Positions 9,240-18,980 of a stretch of DNA of 44,928 nt are shown one piece after another (position 1 is the first letter of the stretch; the number at the start of each line of letters is the position of its first letter). This DNA is from Candidatus Fermentibacterota bacterium (lineage in GTDB: Bacteria; Fermentibacterota; Fermentibacteria; Fermentibacterales; JCC-6): assembly GCA_003646025.1 (NCBI GenBank), contig QNDR01000008.1:1-44928 (forward strand), read 5' to 3'. Made by a program: the position numbers and the translations under genes. A model generated the notes under the pieces. That model saw nothing but the letters and a program-made list of their open reading frames with translations, was not told where the DNA came from and did no database searches.

Positions 9240-11432
9240 CTATCTGGAGACAACAACCGTTCTGCCTGAACCTGCTGCTGCTCCTGAACTGACCGAGACA
9301 AGGTAGACACCGGATGGAAGCGGATTCTGCATATCTATCGAGTACACGGAACCAGTGTACACCAGCTGACGGGAGTCAATCACCCTGCCTGTTATATCGT
9401 GCACCTGCAGCATGAACAGATCTCCGCCTCCCACACCGTCAACCATCACACTGAAAGACTTCCCGGAAGAAGGACTCTGCACCCGAACCGAAACTGTTCC
9501 AGAAGTACCGCCTGCTTCATCAGCTGTTCCAAGGGGATTTATCTGTATAGAGACTGTGTGCTCACCGTATGTCGCTTCCGGCAGCACTGCAAACAACCTG
9601 CCACCACTCCTGAGCTCCCACCCCACAGAGGCTCCATCAAGCTTAACTGTCTGCACCTGATCCAGAGTATCAAGAACTGCACACACCGTTAGACCTTCCG
9701 GAATGCTTCCTGTCATACAGAGTTCCAGATCCGAGCCACTGCCCCGCAGCTGGTCCACCCGGATGTTGAAACAGTTTTCAAGAAAATCTCCGTATTCAGA
9801 CGGGAACAGCCAGATGAAATTATCGTAATCATTTTCAAGGGAAGTCAGTATACTGTCTATTCTGATGTACGCCTCCGGCGTCATGGAGCCTCCCACTGCT
9901 CCCAGCATGGAAATTGGATGGCACCCAAGCAGACCAAATTTACCTTTATCCATAACCTCAGCCAGCCAGCATGTGGGGTACATCATCTGGTAGTCTCCCC
10001 ACCACACGCTGTTGGAACCCCACAACCTGCCGTTTGGCGTCTGGTATCTGGTTATCCACTGGTTTCTGAAAGGCTTTCCGGCATACCAGTCTGGAATCCG
10101 CCATCCGTCGCAGTAAAAAGTAAAACCGTGATCTATTATTGCCTGAAGACCGCTGAGCGATGTTCTGTGCCCCGGGTAACGGAGAACACGAACCATGCTT
10201 GTGTCAAGACCACAGGCGTTGATATCCTGAAATATCATTCTGAACCGCTCCTGGTGCTCCACAGGCTCGTATGTAATGAACTCATGCATTCCACTGGCAA
10301 TTGAATCCGCGTTTGGAGTGTGATGGTAACCGTGATTACCCATTCTTACCCTGTCTGCCCAGGGATAAACGTTGTTCTGTATATTCCTCAGCCACTGAAG
10401 ATACTCTGGAGGAGCCTCTGTGGAAAAACGCCAGGTTCCGTGCCAGTGTGACCAGCTGTCTTCGTAACCGGGTTCGAACCATATGGAGTCCTTGTTTCCC
10501 TCAAGAATACCATCTGGAAGCAGAAGCCAGTTCATTGTCATTGTGGGATGTTCCTCAAGCAGCCTGATCAGTCCGGCACTCACAGCCTCGTCTCCCAGAG
10601 AATCCACTGAAAAACCCCACAGGTCTCCCTGTGACGGATGGACAAACGAGAGTTCGTCTAGAATCCATGCCGATGAACGCTCTGCTCCCTGGGGATGGCC
10701 GCTTATGAAAACAGGTGCAAAGAATTCATCCATGGAAAACCTGATGAAGTACTCATCAACTTCACCTGCACCCACAACTGAGTGCAGCACCGGTCCCTGA
10801 GCGTTCTCTCTTGGGTTTTCCGTATCAAATACCCTGATAGACAGGTAGGGATTGCCGTCATCGAGTACAACAGCAATTCCCTTTGCGGTGTTGGGCAGAA
10901 CAAACAAAGCCTCCGGATTTTCCCCTCCTGTTAATCTGAACAGCTGGTCTCCGGAAAACCTCTGGTAACCGGAGCTTCCATCAAGCGAAAACGTTTCATC
11001 CACCACAGTCTGGTTTGATATTTCAATATTATCCCACCCTGCAAGGTGAAAATCAATATCCAGAGGGTCCCAGAACTCCACATCCTGCAGATACTCTATT
11101 CTGTAAGCTATTTCAAGACCCCGACCCACCACCGTGTAGGTTACAGTCAGGTCAACAGGCATTGACGCAGAACCGTTGGTAAAATGATCGGTGTGAAACG
11201 AGAGAGTGGTATCGTTAAGCAGCGAAACACTGCCTGCTGCAGGTATCCATGAACCTGTGTTCATACCGGAAATCTGCCCCTGCCCTGCAAGCTGCACACC
11301 ACTGTAGCTGTCCTTCAGATAAACGATGGAACCGGCACGAACGACTTCTGTCTTGTCTGTAACACCAACTGAAATCCATTGATTACCAATGTAAAACACT
11401 GTGCTTAACAAACTGGCAAGTAAAACAACCAT
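9240..11432 (-). CDS. Secreted polysaccharide-deacetylase-like protein with T9SS/FlgD-like C-terminal domain
   Basis: MGNHGYHHTPN and RYPGHRTS deacetylase-like motifs; C-term ITGRVIDSRQLVYTGSVYSIDMQNPLPSGVYLVSVSSG...VVVSR; start at 11432 (MVVLLASLLS signal peptide) has GGAGG 7 nt upstream. Confidence 0.75.
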   Translation of the reverse strand: MVVLLASLLSTVFYIGNQWISVGVTDKTEVVRAGSIVYLKDSYSGVQLAGQGQISGMNTGSWIPAAGSVSLLNDTTLSFHTDHFTNGSASMPVDLTVTYTVVGRGLEIAYRIEYLQDVEFWDPLDIDFHLAGWDNIEISNQTVVDETFSLDGSSGYQRFSGDQLFRLTGGENPEALFVLPNTAKGIAVVLDDGNPYLSIRVFDTENPRENAQGPVLHSVVGAGEVDEYFIRFSMDEFFAPVFISGHPQGAERSSAWILDELSFVHPSQGDLWGFSVDSLGDEAVSAGLIRLLEEHPTMTMNWLLLPDGILEGNKDSIWFEPGYEDSWSHWHGTWRFSTEAPPEYLQWLRNIQNNVYPWADRVRMGNHGYHHTPNADSIASGMHEFITYEPVEHQERFRMIFQDINACGLDTSMVRVLRYPGHRTSLSGLQAIIDHGFTFYCDGWRIPDWYAGKPFRNQWITRYQTPNGRLWGSNSVWWGDYQMMYPTCWLAEVMDKGKFGLLGCHPISMLGAVGGSMTPEAYIRIDSILTSLENDYDNFIWLFPSEYGDFLENCFNIRVDQLRGSGSDLELCMTGSIPEGLTVCAVLDTLDQVQTVKLDGASVGWELRSGGRLFAVLPEATYGEHTVSIQINPLGTADEAGGTSGTVSVRVQSPSSGKSFSVMVDGVGGGDLFMLQVHDITGRVIDSRQLVYTGSVYSIDMQNPLPSGVYLVSVSSGAAAGSGRTVVVSR

Positions 11433-11532
11433 TTGAAAACCTCCAATCGTATGATATTCTGAGGCATAACGACGCAGTGGTGAGTAGTCAATACCTTTAC
11501 TCTGTTTATCCTCGTTATTCACGGATATTAAT

Positions 11533-11563
11533 AGTCAGGCCGCTGAATAACAGCGGCCTGACT
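11533..11563 (-). terminator. Strong hairpin after rnfB (terminator-like, weak T tract)
   Basis: AGTCAGGCCGCTG-AATAA-CAGCGGCCTGACT, 13 bp perfect stem. Confidence 0.65.
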
Positions 11564-11582
11564 CTGTGCACTGTAAATCCGG

Positions 11583-12629
11583 TTACTGCTGTGAGAGTAC
11601 ACCGCCCATCATCTTGATAGAATTTTTAGGGCACTTCTCTACGCACTGGCCACAACCGATACACTTGTCTGCTATTACAGTGTGTTTTTCCTTTACCTTA
11701 CCCACTATCGCGTCTGTGGGACACACTCTGGTACACAGAGTACATCCAATACAGGTAGTGTCAATAAACGCCTTGGGCCGAACCGGAATACCATCCAGAA
11801 TAGCTCCTGTAGGGCACTCCAGAGCACAAAGACCACAGTTGATACACTTGTCCGGATTGATTACTGCTAGGAAACCATCCATCTCTATGGCATTCACCGG
11901 GCAGACCTTGGCACACTTTCCGCAGCCTATGCAGGCCACAGAACAGGCTTTTCTGGATACCGCGCCTTTGTCACGGCTGGAACATGCAACAACGACCTTG
12001 CGACTGTCCGGCCACAGCACGATAATGTCCCGGGGGCAGGCTTCAATACACTTGCCGCATGCTACACACTTTTCCGAATCAATCAGAGGTATTCCGTTTT
12101 CGCCCATTGTCATGGCATCGAATGGACAGGCCTCAATACAGTCTCCGCCACCCAGGCACCCGTAGGTGCAGGCCTTGGGGCCACCCATCACCATGGACAT
12201 GGCAACACAACTGGAAGGACCGTTGTAGGTAAAAGCATTGACCGCGGACTTACCGCCATTGCACAGAATGGTTGCCACCATCTTTTCTTTTTCCTCTGCA
12301 ACCGTGCCCATTATTCTGGCAATTTCCGCATTAACAGCAGAGCTGGCAACGGTGCAGCCGCTGACAGGGGCCTTACCCTCAACCACGGCAGTGGCAAACG
12401 CGCCACATCCGGGGTATCCGCAGCCACCGCAGTTGGCAGCAGGAAGAACTGACAGAATAGACTCTACCCTGGGATCTTTGGGAACAGCAAACTTTTTCGC
12501 CGCGAATGCAAGACCAAGGCCGAGGAGCAGACCGACAGACCCCAGAATAACAACAGGTCCGGAAATCGCAGACCACAAAGACGATTCCTGCTGGCTGGAC
12601 AGAAGTATCAGAACAACTGAAATTGTCAT
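11583..12629 (-). CDS. rnfB: Rnf complex subunit RnfB (multi-cluster ferredoxin type)
   Basis: N-term TM, CGGCGYPGC motif, then six CxxCxxCxxxCP-like clusters. Confidence 0.95.
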   Translation of the reverse strand: MTISVVLILLSSQQESSLWSAISGPVVILGSVGLLLGLGLAFAAKKFAVPKDPRVESILSVLPAANCGGCGYPGCGAFATAVVEGKAPVSGCTVASSAVNAEIARIMGTVAEEKEKMVATILCNGGKSAVNAFTYNGPSSCVAMSMVMGGPKACTYGCLGGGDCIEACPFDAMTMGENGIPLIDSEKCVACGKCIEACPRDIIVLWPDSRKVVVACSSRDKGAVSRKACSVACIGCGKCAKVCPVNAIEMDGFLAVINPDKCINCGLCALECPTGAILDGIPVRPKAFIDTTCIGCTLCTRVCPTDAIVGKVKEKHTVIADKCIGCGQCVEKCPKNSIKMMGGVLSQQ

Positions 12630-12632
12630 GCT

Positions 12633-13277
12633 CTATCCTCCCAGCCCGGCAAAGCCCAGAAACGCAATAGACATGGCTCCTGCTATAAGAAAAGCTATGG
12701 GCAGCCCTTTGAGCGCCTCTGGTACATTGGCAGTTTCCATGCGCTCTCTGAGACCGGCCATAAGAACCAGAGCCAGAGTGAAACCTATTCCGGCTCCCAC
12801 AGAATTGATAAGGGAATAACCCAGCGGAAATTTGTCATCGATGTTGAGTACCGCAACACCAAGGATCGCGCAGTTGGTGGTGATGAGGGGCAGGTATATG
12901 CCGAGGGCATCGTAAAGTGCCGGGCTGAACTTCTGCAGAACAAGTTCAACCAGCTGAACCAGGCTTGCGATGATGATAATAAAGGTAATAGTACGCAGGT
13001 ACTCCAGGCCACTTGGAACCAGCAGATTGTAGTAGATCAGCCATGAACCAAGAGTAGCCAGCACCATCACGAAAACAACTGCAGCTCCCATTCCCACTGC
13101 ACTGTCAAGCTGTTTTGAAACGCCGAGAAAAGGACAGATTCCCAGGAATCTCGAAAGCACGAAGTTGTTTATGAAAACAGCACTTACGATAATAGCCATC
13201 ATCTTTGCAATACTGAACGAGGGCTCACCGCCTTCAGGGACAGAAGCAACAACAGACATCAGCATTGAGGGGTTCAT
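12633..13277 (-). CDS. rnfA: Rnf complex subunit RnfA
   Basis: FINNFVLSRFLGICPFLGVSKQLDSAVGMGAAVVFVM. Confidence 0.95.
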   Translation of the reverse strand: MNPSMLMSVVASVPEGGEPSFSIAKMMAIIVSAVFINNFVLSRFLGICPFLGVSKQLDSAVGMGAAVVFVMVLATLGSWLIYYNLLVPSGLEYLRTITFIIIIASLVQLVELVLQKFSPALYDALGIYLPLITTNCAILGVAVLNIDDKFPLGYSLINSVGAGIGFTLALVLMAGLRERMETANVPEALKGLPIAFLIAGAMSIAFLGFAGLGG

Positions 13278-13885
13278 TTAACACCTCCCCTTTTGCGCTT
13301 CTCCATGATGTTGAAGAAACCAAGGATAAAAGCCATGATTATGAATGCACCTGGAGCCAGTATTGCAATAAGCAGAGGCTGATTCTGGTAGGATTCGCCC
13401 AGAAGGTTGAAACCGAGCCAGCTTCCATTTCCCAGAATTTCTCTGAATGTGGCCATAACCACCATTGCAAGGGTAAACCCCAGACCCATTCCAATACCGT
13501 CCAGTATGGAGGGAAGAACTTTGTTTTTGTTGGCAAATCCCTCTGCCCGACCAAGAATAATGCAGTTAACCACAATCAGAGGTATGAAAATACCCAGACT
13601 CTGGTGCAGAGCAGGAAGGTACGCATTCATAAGCAGATCAACCAGGGTAACGAAGGTAGCGATGATAACAATGTAGCTTGGAATTCTTACTTTTGAAGGT
13701 ATCACCTTTCTAAAAAGCGAAACAAGAAAGTTGGAGAATACCAGCACAAAAGTGGCTGCAGCCCCCATACCAAGCGCATTTTCAACACTGGTTGTTACTG
13801 CAAGGAAAGGACACATCCCCAGAACCTGCTTGAAAATCGGATTGTCCTTTACGATACCTCTGGAAAAGTTCTGTGCCAGGCTCAT
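13274..13885 (-). CDS. rnfE: Rnf complex subunit RnfE
   Basis: FSRGIVKDNPIFKQVLGMCPFLAVTTSVENALGMGAAATFVL. Confidence 0.95.
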   Translation of the reverse strand: MSLAQNFSRGIVKDNPIFKQVLGMCPFLAVTTSVENALGMGAAATFVLVFSNFLVSLFRKVIPSKVRIPSYIVIIATFVTLVDLLMNAYLPALHQSLGIFIPLIVVNCIILGRAEGFANKNKVLPSILDGIGMGLGFTLAMVVMATFREILGNGSWLGFNLLGESYQNQPLLIAILAPGAFIIMAFILGFFNIMEKRKRGGVK

Positions 13886-14493
13886 ATAACACCTCCTTCC
13901 GCCGGAATAACACCGGCATCGGAAAGGGCATCAAGTCCGGCTTTCACTGAACTGGTTACCGCCCGTGAAGTAATGGTACTGCCGGTAATAGCATCCAGCC
14001 CCCCGGCCCCTCCTCCGTCTTTCTTCAAAACAAGGGTGGAGGCATTCCGACCGTTGAACTGGTAGAGGAACTTTGCAGGGTTTGACACATTGGCACCCAG
14101 GCCGGGAGTTTCCTGCTGAAAAAGAACTGTGTTGCCGGTAACTGTACCACTGGTGTTTACAGCAATCATGGTCTGCACCGTGCTGGAATAACCTTTTCCG
14201 TAGGCGACAAACAGATAACCCAGATCGCAGCCGGTGGAATCAGTTACGGCAACGACTGCCAGGGATTCATCGACTCCGGCATAAGGATTGGCAAGCTCCG
14301 GTACTGAAAGACTGTCAAAAACAAGATTTCCTGCCCCCAGGGAACCTGCCACATCGATCATAGCCGCAAGTTTAGCCTGTTCCTTCTGCTCCGCAATGAT
14401 TGGAGAGGTAACAGAATTCACATATCCCAGAGCAACTGCGGCAATCACGGCTACCAGCATAAGCATAAGACCTACCCTGATTATCTCACCCAT
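13882..14493 (-). CDS. rnfG: Rnf complex subunit RnfG
   Basis: N-term TM, FMN-attachment-like DAITGSTITSRAV. Confidence 0.92.
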   Translation of the reverse strand: MGEIIRVGLMLMLVAVIAAVALGYVNSVTSPIIAEQKEQAKLAAMIDVAGSLGAGNLVFDSLSVPELANPYAGVDESLAVVAVTDSTGCDLGYLFVAYGKGYSSTVQTMIAVNTSGTVTGNTVLFQQETPGLGANVSNPAKFLYQFNGRNASTLVLKKDGGGAGGLDAITGSTITSRAVTSSVKAGLDALSDAGVIPAEGGVI

Positions 14494-15568
14494 TCTTTTT
14501 CACCTCCCCGAAAGCTCTCGGTCTGGTGTATCTGTCTATGAGTGGCGTGCCGAGGTTCATCAGGAGAATAGAATAGCTGCATCCCTCAGGGTAACCTCCC
14601 CATCTTCTGATAACCATGGTCAGAAGACCAGCACCTATGCCGAAGATTATTCTGCCCTTCTTCGTGACAGGAGTAGTTACCATATCGGTAATCATGAAGA
14701 ATCCGCCAAGGATCACACCTCCCGCCAGAAGGTGGAAAAGTGGATTTCCGTTAAACCATCCGCTGCCTCCAAAAAGCCACCCGAACAGCGCTACAGAACC
14801 AAGATAGCTCAGTGGAAGCCTGAGCTCAAGTACACCTCGAAGAATCAGATATATGGCCCCGAGAAGAAGCATTATTGCACTGGTCTCACCAATGCAGCCC
14901 CCTGCGCGACCCATGAAAAGGTTTTTCAGACTCTGCTTCGAGAAAAGCATGGCCCTGACTTCTTCGCCTCTTCCAGGCTCTCCTTCCCAGCTGAAAGTCT
15001 GCTTCAGAACGTTAAGCGGCGTCGCACCGGAAAGTGCGTCCAGCTCTTCTGATTCACTCAACTGAGCCGTGGATACACCACAGGACTGCACATCAATTCG
15101 TTGACCGTCTCTCCACTCCATGGGAGCAATCCATCCGGCGGTCATCAGAACCGGAAAACTGGCCACCAGAAAAGCACGTCCGAGCAGTGCCGGGTTAACT
15201 ATGTTGTGACCCAGTCCTCCAAAAGCCTGCTTTGCCACAGCGATGGCAAATGCACTTCCCAGTACTGGAATCCACCAGGGTACGCCTGATGGAACATTGT
15301 ATGCAAGGAGCAGCCCTGTTACCACGGCACTTCCATCAAAAGCAAAGTTCACAGGACGCTTCATGAATTTGAGGCACAACCATTCAGTGAGAACTGCAGC
15401 CCCCACACTGGCAGCAACAAGCATCAACGCACGGGGACCAAAGAACCAGAAAGCTGCAACAAGAGCGGGAATCAGCGCAATAACCACATCCCACATTATT
15501 CTTTTTGTGTTCTGCGAGGAACCGATATGAGGAGAGACAGCAAGATCAAACATTCTGTTTCCAGTCAT
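14486..15568 (-). CDS. rnfD: Rnf complex subunit RnfD
   Basis: Multi-TM NqrB/RnfD-like, LSGATPLNVLKQ flavinylation-like motif. Confidence 0.94.
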   Translation of the reverse strand: MTGNRMFDLAVSPHIGSSQNTKRIMWDVVIALIPALVAAFWFFGPRALMLVAASVGAAVLTEWLCLKFMKRPVNFAFDGSAVVTGLLLAYNVPSGVPWWIPVLGSAFAIAVAKQAFGGLGHNIVNPALLGRAFLVASFPVLMTAGWIAPMEWRDGQRIDVQSCGVSTAQLSESEELDALSGATPLNVLKQTFSWEGEPGRGEEVRAMLFSKQSLKNLFMGRAGGCIGETSAIMLLLGAIYLILRGVLELRLPLSYLGSVALFGWLFGGSGWFNGNPLFHLLAGGVILGGFFMITDMVTTPVTKKGRIIFGIGAGLLTMVIRRWGGYPEGCSYSILLMNLGTPLIDRYTRPRAFGEVKKNG

Positions 15569-16881
15569 TATGCCTCCCTCTCGCGGGCAAGGGCACGAAT
15601 TTCATTCTGAGCCCGTTTTATGTGTTGAACAAGATATCTGCCGGCAGGACACACGTAACTGCAGGTTCCGCATGCCATGCAGTTCAATGCTCCGGCTTTC
15701 TCGGCATCTTCCCACTTCCCGAATTCGGAAGCAGTGGCGATAGTGCAGGGAACAAGATTGAGCGGACACACGTCCACACACTTGCCGCACCGGATACAAG
15801 GCCCCTCTTCCACATCCCGGACTTCTCCCGGAGAAAGCGCAAGTATACCGCTGGTTCCCTTGGTTACAGGAGCGGTATCGGTAAACATGGCCATGCCCAT
15901 CATAGGGCCGCCGCTTACAAGCCTCTTTATCTCTCCCTGATAGCCTCCGGCCGCCTCGATAAGTACGGAAACAGGAGTTCCCACACAGACATCAAAGTTT
16001 CCCGGTTTATTGACGCCAAGACCGGAAACCGTGGTTATCCTGCGAATACTCGGCAAGCCGCTGCAGACGGCTTCAGCCACTGCAACACAGGTTCCAACAT
16101 TCTGCACGACAACACCCACATTAAGAGGAAGCCCTCCTGCTGGAACAACCCGGCCGGTTACAGCACTGATCAGCTGTTTTTCAGCACCCTGAGGATACTG
16201 AACTTTCAGCGGGACAACCTTCACACCTTTTTCCTGAAGAAGTTTTATAGCATCGGGCTTGTTTACCTCAATACCGATAACCGGATCAGTCACTCCCAGT
16301 ACCCTGGCAAGAATGCTCATTCCTGTAATAAGGTCCTGAGTTCTTTCCAGCATAAGCCTGTGATCCGCAGTGAGGTAAGGTTCACACTCAACACCGTTGA
16401 TAATCAGTGTATCTATGGTAACACCTTTTGGCGGTGAAAGCTTCACATAGGTTGGAAACGATGCTCCGCCCATTCCACACACACCGGCTTCCTTGATCCT
16501 GTTCACCAGCACAGAAGTGTCCGCGTGCTCCCAGTCGGCGATGGGTTCGTAAACCTCGCCGCCGTCTTCCGATTCCGTTTTAATAACAACTGCAGGGCCA
16601 CTGCGCATGTGAGGCATGGGTACATTCTCTACCCGGAGTACCTTTCCATTCACAGGAGAATGGGTTGGCAGGCTGATAAAACCGTTCTGCTCTCCTATCA
16701 CCGAACCCTTCAGAACCTGATCTCCCGGCTTTACTACCGGTTTGGACGGGGCTCCAAGGTGCTGACAGAGAGGAACAGTAACTACCTCGGGAGCAGGAAG
16801 CCTCACCACGGCAGCACCGCTGGAGTGTTCCTTGTTTCCCGGAGGGTGCGTACCGCCGGCAAAGCTCTTTACCTTGCTCAT
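15568..16881 (-). CDS. rnfC: Rnf complex subunit RnfC
   Basis: GGTHPPGNKEHS start, CGMGGASFPTYVKL, two CxxCxxCxxxCP motifs. Confidence 0.95.
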   Translation of the reverse strand: MSKVKSFAGGTHPPGNKEHSSGAAVVRLPAPEVVTVPLCQHLGAPSKPVVKPGDQVLKGSVIGEQNGFISLPTHSPVNGKVLRVENVPMPHMRSGPAVVIKTESEDGGEVYEPIADWEHADTSVLVNRIKEAGVCGMGGASFPTYVKLSPPKGVTIDTLIINGVECEPYLTADHRLMLERTQDLITGMSILARVLGVTDPVIGIEVNKPDAIKLLQEKGVKVVPLKVQYPQGAEKQLISAVTGRVVPAGGLPLNVGVVVQNVGTCVAVAEAVCSGLPSIRRITTVSGLGVNKPGNFDVCVGTPVSVLIEAAGGYQGEIKRLVSGGPMMGMAMFTDTAPVTKGTSGILALSPGEVRDVEEGPCIRCGKCVDVCPLNLVPCTIATASEFGKWEDAEKAGALNCMACGTCSYVCPAGRYLVQHIKRAQNEIRALAREREA

Positions 16882-17025
16882 GCTCCTCCATTGTTGGTGT
16901 TATATTCCATATTGTTATTACGCAACTATTTATACATATCATTCAACTCGCCGTTACCAAGATGGCAAAGACAAAATCTAAACACTTCATGGATTCGTTG
17001 AATATACAAAACTGGAAGACGTTTT

Positions 17026-17478
17026 TCAGCCCTTGAGCAACTTGTCCAGCTCTTCGCGGAATTGAGAAACATCCCTGAACTGCCGGTAGACACTGGCAAA
17101 TCTTACATAAGCCACCTGATCGACATCCTGCAGCAGCTCCATGACACATTCGCCGATAAACTTTCCCTCAACTTCGTCAGGATACTCTTCTGTAACACGG
17201 GAAATTATCTGTTCCACAAGAGCCTGAATCTGTTCACTTGAAACAGGGCGTTTCTCGCAGGCTCTGGCAATACCCTTTTCAAGTTTACCAGGGTCAAACT
17301 GCTCCCGCAACCCGTTCTTCTTCACCACGGAAGGGTAGCTTGTTTCAATGTATTCATATGTAGTAAACCTGTACCCGCACTCATTACACTCACGGCGACG
17401 CCTGGTTGCCCGGCCATCTTTTACTGTGCGGGAGTCTATCACCCTGTCGTTGCTGTTGGAACATCTTGGACATCTCAT
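17026..17478 (-). CDS. nrdR: Transcriptional repressor NrdR
   Basis: MRCPRCSNSNDRVIDSRTVKDGRATRRRRECNECGYRFTTYEYIE. Confidence 0.97.
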   Translation of the reverse strand: MRCPRCSNSNDRVIDSRTVKDGRATRRRRECNECGYRFTTYEYIETSYPSVVKKNGLREQFDPGKLEKGIARACEKRPVSSEQIQALVEQIISRVTEEYPDEVEGKFIGECVMELLQDVDQVAYVRFASVYRQFRDVSQFREELDKLLKG

Positions 17479-17528
17479 AGCATGTTACTACTAACGAAAT
17501 CTCTTTCCGTCAAGACTGAACACCTGCA

Positions 17529-17734
17529 GGAGCGTGTCTGACAATAAGCGCTGAGCAGTTACGCCGCAGGATCGAGCCGGAATACGTGCGGATTTGAAGA
17601 TAAAAGCAACTTGAGTAGTAGCGAGGGCGTCCCGAGCGGAAGCACGGATAGCAACGCTATTTAATGATAATACGCGCGTGCTGTGGCCGATTATGTGGAT
17701 GTAGATGCCAGTGTACTATTCTCGGACATGCTCC
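17529..17734 (+). mobile_element. MITE-like element copy A (206 bp)
   Basis: Ends GGAGCGTGTCTGACAATA ... TATTCTCGGACATGCTCC (rc GGAGCATGTCCGAGAATA); shares TTGAGTAGTAGCG, ATAGCAxCGCTATTT, GATAATxCGCGCG with copy B; no ORF. Confidence 0.65.
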
Positions 17735-17783
17735 TAAGCTTGACGAATCAGGATGCTGTTCATAGAATTGTGGCACTTCTGTG

Positions 17784-17859
17784 GTGGGAGTAGTTCAGTT
17801 GGCAGAGCCCCTGATTGTGGTTCAGGTGGTCGCCGGTTCGAGCCCGGTCTCCCACCCCA
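17784..17859 (+). tRNA. tRNA-His(GTG)
   Basis: Cloverleaf: acceptor GTGGGAG/CTCCCAC, anticodon stem-loop CCTGA-TTGTGGT-TCAGG, GGTTCGAGC T arm, C73, encoded CCA, G-1 at 17783. Confidence 0.96.
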
Positions 17860-17864
17860 TCAAT

Positions 17865-17940
17865 GCGCTCCTGGCTCAATTGGCAGAGCAACGGACTCTT
17901 AATCCGTGGGTTCCGGGTTCAAGTCCCGGGGGGCGTACCA
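17865..17940 (+). tRNA. tRNA-Lys(CTT)
   Basis: ACGGA-CTCTTAA-TCCGT anticodon arm, CCGGGTTCAAGTCCCGG T arm, encoded CCA. Confidence 0.95.
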
Positions 17941-17962
17941 GGGGACATGGCTGCATGTCCCC
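17941..17962 (+). other. Perfect hairpin abutting tRNA-Lys 3' end
   Basis: GGGGACATG-GCTG-CATGTCCCC, 9 bp stem, followed by TTT. Confidence 0.75.
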
Positions 17963-17977
17963 TTTAACATCACCGGT

Positions 17978-18054
<77 letters not shown>

Positions 18055-18104
18055 GAACGAATGAAAAGCATAAAGATCGGAACTTAGAGGCTCTACACCA
18101 AAAG

Positions 18105-18190
18105 TGGGGGCAGTTTCGGTGCAGTACGATCAGAAAAGCGCCTTTCAAGATCCCCATGTCCGAGCTGTTAAAGCGCCGGAATGCCCCCAT
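18105..18190. repeat. Imperfect inverted repeat pair, ~86 bp apart end to end
   Basis: TGGGGGCAGTTTCGGTGC (18105-18122) versus GCGCCGGAATGCCCCCAT (18173-18190). Confidence 0.4.
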
Positions 18191-18405
18191 GGAAACTCGG
18201 GATATGTAGCGATAATGAATTCGCTTCCAGTGCCACCTCCACCCAGGTATGGTTCCCACATCGATATATCGTCACTGACCATGCTGTGTGGAACGGCAGG
18301 AGCTACAACATCGGCAGTAGACACAACACGAACGAACGCAAAATTTACTGGTGCGGAGACGCTGCAAGCAGCGGGAAATTGAACCCTCCTCTGGATTTAA
18401 ACTGG

Positions 18406-18980
18406 TTAGTAGAGAGTAGAGTCCGTGATAGTGGTGTACGAAGGTCTGTCTTTCCGGAACTCTGATTCCTGACCGCTCTGCCAGATCAAGAACGATTGCT
18501 TCCCAGACGATTCGGTTATGGTCATCAACATTGTCAGGAAATTTAGCGATATAGAGCTGGGAGTCTTTATGTACTGATGCTTTTGGCTGAGCACCCCCAG
18601 AAAAGAACCGGGAGCAAGAAGTAACCTGAGATCTTCATTTGATTCTTCTTCCTTCAACAGTCTATCTGAAGCTGCGAGCAGTCCTGGCAATTCAACCAGA
18701 GGAGGGATACTGATTTCAGTGCTTTGTGCGAGGAATGGACCACCCTCTGCCAGGGAAAACCTCAGAGCACCCATACGGGTTTCATTGTTTACCCCAAGCA
18801 GGTAATCAATTTCCCTTAATGTGCGAGGAGTTCTGCCTTCTGCTTTATCAACCCTTCGAGTAAATCGTCGCATAAGAAGTCGACCCCATCTATCAGGAGC
18901 AGAATCCCCGATTGCACCAAAAATTGATAAACCAGTTCCTGTATGGTACGGTCCCTTCCTGGCTGACAAAGCTGGTTCCA
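18406..18980 (-). pseudogene. hipA-family kinase remnant, 5'-truncated, frameshifted, 3'-truncated
   Basis: LEPALSARKGPYHTGTGLSIFGAIGDSAPDRWGRLLMRR...TLREIDYLLGVNNETRMGALRFS...LLLAPGSFLG, then homology resumes in another frame as GAQPKASVHKDSQLYIAKFPDNVDDHNRIVWEAIVLDLAERSGIRVPERQTF after the 5-C run at 18594-18598. Confidence 0.85.

Noticed and set aside
11583-12629. RnfB with six C-terminal [4Fe-4S] motifs as a novelty
   Set aside because: Extended multi-cluster RnfB proteins are known from other anaerobes; treated as normal.
17529-17734. Element A as a structured regulatory RNA/riboswitch for nrdR or the tRNAs
   Set aside because: A second diverged copy with matching termini in a toxin-antitoxin gene fits a mobile repeat better; it would need covariation data to reopen.
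18406-18969. Programmed frameshifting as explanation for split hipA
   Set aside because: The gene is also truncated at both ends and its antitoxin partner is destroyed, so decay is the simpler explanation.
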